Assembly (NCBI GenBank): GCA_004764695.1
Contig: SMSO01000034.1
Coordinates: 1,720,001 to 1,784,000, forward strand
Direction: 5' to 3'
DNA: 64,000 nucleotides
Source of the DNA: Schizochytrium sp. TIO01
Taxonomy: Eukaryota > Sar > Bigyra > Thraustochytrida > Thraustochytriidae
Shown: positions 62,607-64,000 of the stretch, piece after piece
How the letters are laid out: each line of letters begins with the position of its first letter
Numbering within the stretch: position 1 is the stretch's first letter
Program-made: the position numbers and the translations under genes
Notes under the pieces: generated by a model
What the model saw: the letters and a program-made list of their open reading frames with translations, nothing else
What the model was told of the DNA's origin: nothing
Databases searched by the model: none

Positions 62607-64000
62607 ATGGCATTTGTAAAGAATGGCGGCGAAAGCAGAAACTTGGGCAAGAGTATGAATAACAACGATATAGATATGCTCGAAGCCGAAGCCATGCGGG
62701 TTCTGCAACGCATTCGCTCTATTCCCAAGACACCAATTACTCCAACCAAGAACATGAGAAAGAACGGTCATAACATTACAGGATACGTGACTGAGGCCCG
62801 GGAGGAGGCAACAAGTGCGTTATCTCGTGTCAAGATGGGTCTTGATGCAGAGGATGCTATTGCTGTAAAAGCACGCTTAGATAGGGTTCCTGACTCGGCA
62901 TATAATATACCTTTGCGGCCAGAACTGAATGAAGAACATGTTGCACGTATGCGAGATTTGAAAACATGGGCAAAAGGTCGTGCAGAACAGATTGATGACC
63001 TTATCGATGTAGCTGTGAATGCAGCGAAAAATGGTGTTGCTCCGTTGACTGGAGTTCGCTACGGCTCAGCTCTCCTCACACGGGGTGGCTTTGTCTACAG
63101 TGGGTGTAATGTTGAAAGCAATGAGACGACATTGAGCACAAGTGCAGAAAAAATGGCTATCTTGAAGGCAATCAGTGGTGGCGAATCTGAGTTCGAGTGC
63201 ATCGTGATTACCTGGGATCAAACAGAGAGTCAAAGATTTCCTTTGCCAAGTGGCTCATCGCGACAGTATATGGCGGAATTTGGAGATTTTGAAGTTATTC
63301 TTGTGCGCGCAGATCCTGCTCGCACGCGTAAAGAAATGAGCACATATGAATTACTTCCGCAGATGCCTGAAACTGCTCGCATTGAGAACGTACCCGAAAC
63401 AAATGATCAACAGTGGGGAACCAAGCTCGAAATATCAAGCCCACGACCAATGTCCCCAAGACGAATTCGTATGGAGAATCAATTCCAGAGAAGTCAGTCA
63501 CCGTCCCTCTCTACTTCTCGGTTCCGCTCACCTGTGGCGAATCATGTAAGAAGAGAATCTCTTCCAGACATGCATAGCACTCCAGTTCGCGAATGGGGCG
63601 TGCGACATGTTCTAGAATGGCTCGACAAAGAGTGTGATTTGCCTTCATATAAATACAACTTTCAAGAGGCAAGTGTAAATGGTGCAATTTTACTGCAGCT
63701 TGCTCCACAAGATATGCAGGAGTTGTTGGGTGTTCATCACCCGTTGCACTTGATCAAACTACAAAAAGGCTTGGAAACACTACGACGACGAGAGGTGTTC
63801 GAGGCTGGGGTTGAGGAAAATGATATGTCTGGAGTGGTAGAGGCTTTACAAGAGAACGAAATCGTACTTGTGGCCCGCTTGAAAGAAGCTTATGATCAAG
63901 CAAATGTGGAGAAAAAGGAGATGTGCAACGCTTCTGAGCTTCTAGTTGCATTGCGCGCATTGGGCTATCAAGCGAACATTGAGGATATTAACGAATGGAT
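62607..64000 (+). CDS. Cytidine-deaminase-like (zinc-ligand-less) and SAM-domain protein, 3' truncated by window edge
   Basis: Open from ATG at 62607 (preceding in-frame stop at 62562) to the window end; 464 residues visible. Residues ~148-250 follow the cytidine deaminase fold: GVRYGSALLTRGGFVYSGCNVE, then TSAEKMAILKAISGGESEF, PSGSSRQYMAEF, and MSTYELLP at the end. In active enzymes the zinc ligands are Cys in CAE and both Cys in PCxxC; here they are Ser179 (SAE), Ser215 and Ser218 (PSGSS), while the catalytic Glu (E181) stays. A Ser/Pro/Arg linker (~270-320) follows, then a SAM domain (~327-395: VREWGVRHVLEWLDKE, NGAILLQLAPQDMQELLGV), then an EF-hand-like helix pair without loop acids (~415-464: RLKEAYDQANV, ASELLVALRALGY). 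Deaminase activity is unlikely. A scaffold or nucleoside-sensing role is speculation. Confidence 0.85.
   Translation, partial: MAFVKNGGESRNLGKSMNNNDIDMLEAEAMRVLQRIRSIPKTPITPTKNMRKNGHNITGYVTEAREEATSALSRVKMGLDAEDAIAVKARLDRVPDSAYNIPLRPELNEEHVARMRDLKTWAKGRAEQIDDLIDVAVNAAKNGVAPLTGVRYGSALLTRGGFVYSGCNVESNETTLSTSAEKMAILKAISGGESEFECIVITWDQTESQRFPLPSGSSRQYMAEFGDFEVILVRADPARTRKEMSTYELLPQMPETARIENVPETNDQQWGTKLEISSPRPMSPRRIRMENQFQRSQSPSLSTSRFRSPVANHVRRESLPDMHSTPVREWGVRHVLEWLDKECDLPSYKYNFQEASVNGAILLQLAPQDMQELLGVHHPLHLIKLQKGLETLRRREVFEAGVEENDMSGVVEALQENEIVLVARLKEAYDQANVEKKEMCNASELLVALRALGYQANIEDINEW

Overview
This is nuclear DNA of a flagellate-bearing protist. Spliceosomal introns are sparse: three are supported here, each GT...AG. 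Intergenic space is long and rich in microsatellites. The genes are eukaryotic: a mitochondrial citrate synthase, NSA2, a SEL1L/HRD3-like ERAD protein, a RING-CH (MARCH) ligase, WBP2, a FUBI/NEDD8-type ubiquitin-like precursor and an axonemal ZMYND12 homologue. A stramenopile such as a thraustochytrid would fit, but that assignment is an inference from gene style and not a match. No rRNA, tRNA, CRISPR array or bacterial-style operon was seen. Codon choice is strongly biased (C/G-ending) in citrate synthase and NSA2 and relaxed elsewhere.

Layout. 1.3-28.1 kb is a gene-rich block: PHO80-type cyclin (+), SEL1L-like (-), conserved protein possibly related to queuosine salvage (+), quinone oxidoreductase-like MDR (-), enoyl-CoA hydratase of the LiuC type (+), a spliced protein of unknown function (+), NSA2 (+), MARCH ligase (-), kelch-BTB protein (+) and citrate synthase (-). 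28.1-47.1 kb is a gene desert of about 19 kb with no recognisable coding sequence. It holds tetranucleotide microsatellites, including two GTTT arrays of 220-270 bp, and recurrent AT-rich blocks. 47.1-64 kb is gene-rich again: a giant SAP/IQ/EF-hand/zinc-finger protein (-), WBP2 (+, one intron), a small protein of unknown function (+), ZMYND12 (-), a FUBI-NEDD8-like fusion (+, one intron), a decayed Fanzor (eukaryotic TnpB-like) gene (-), and a cytidine-deaminase-like/SAM protein that runs off the right edge (+).

The most interesting items lie in the last 7 kb. (1) One gene encodes two ubiquitin-like domains in tandem, a FUBI-like domain ending LGG followed by a NEDD8-like domain ending LRGG-SSC. 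(2) A protein has a cytidine deaminase fold in which all three zinc-ligand cysteines are serine while the catalytic glutamate remains, and it is fused to a SAM domain. (3) A frameshifted Fanzor relic keeps the TSK...C and DRD signature. (4) A ZMYND12 homologue has lost almost all MYND zinc ligands.

The genes are separate monocistronic units. The window shows ordinary functions (quality control, ubiquitin-like modifiers, mitochondrial metabolism, ribosome assembly, cilium) rather than one pathway. Many convincing reading frames begin in the raw six-frame sense at non-ATG codons; I moved those starts to the first sensible ATG and say so in each entry.
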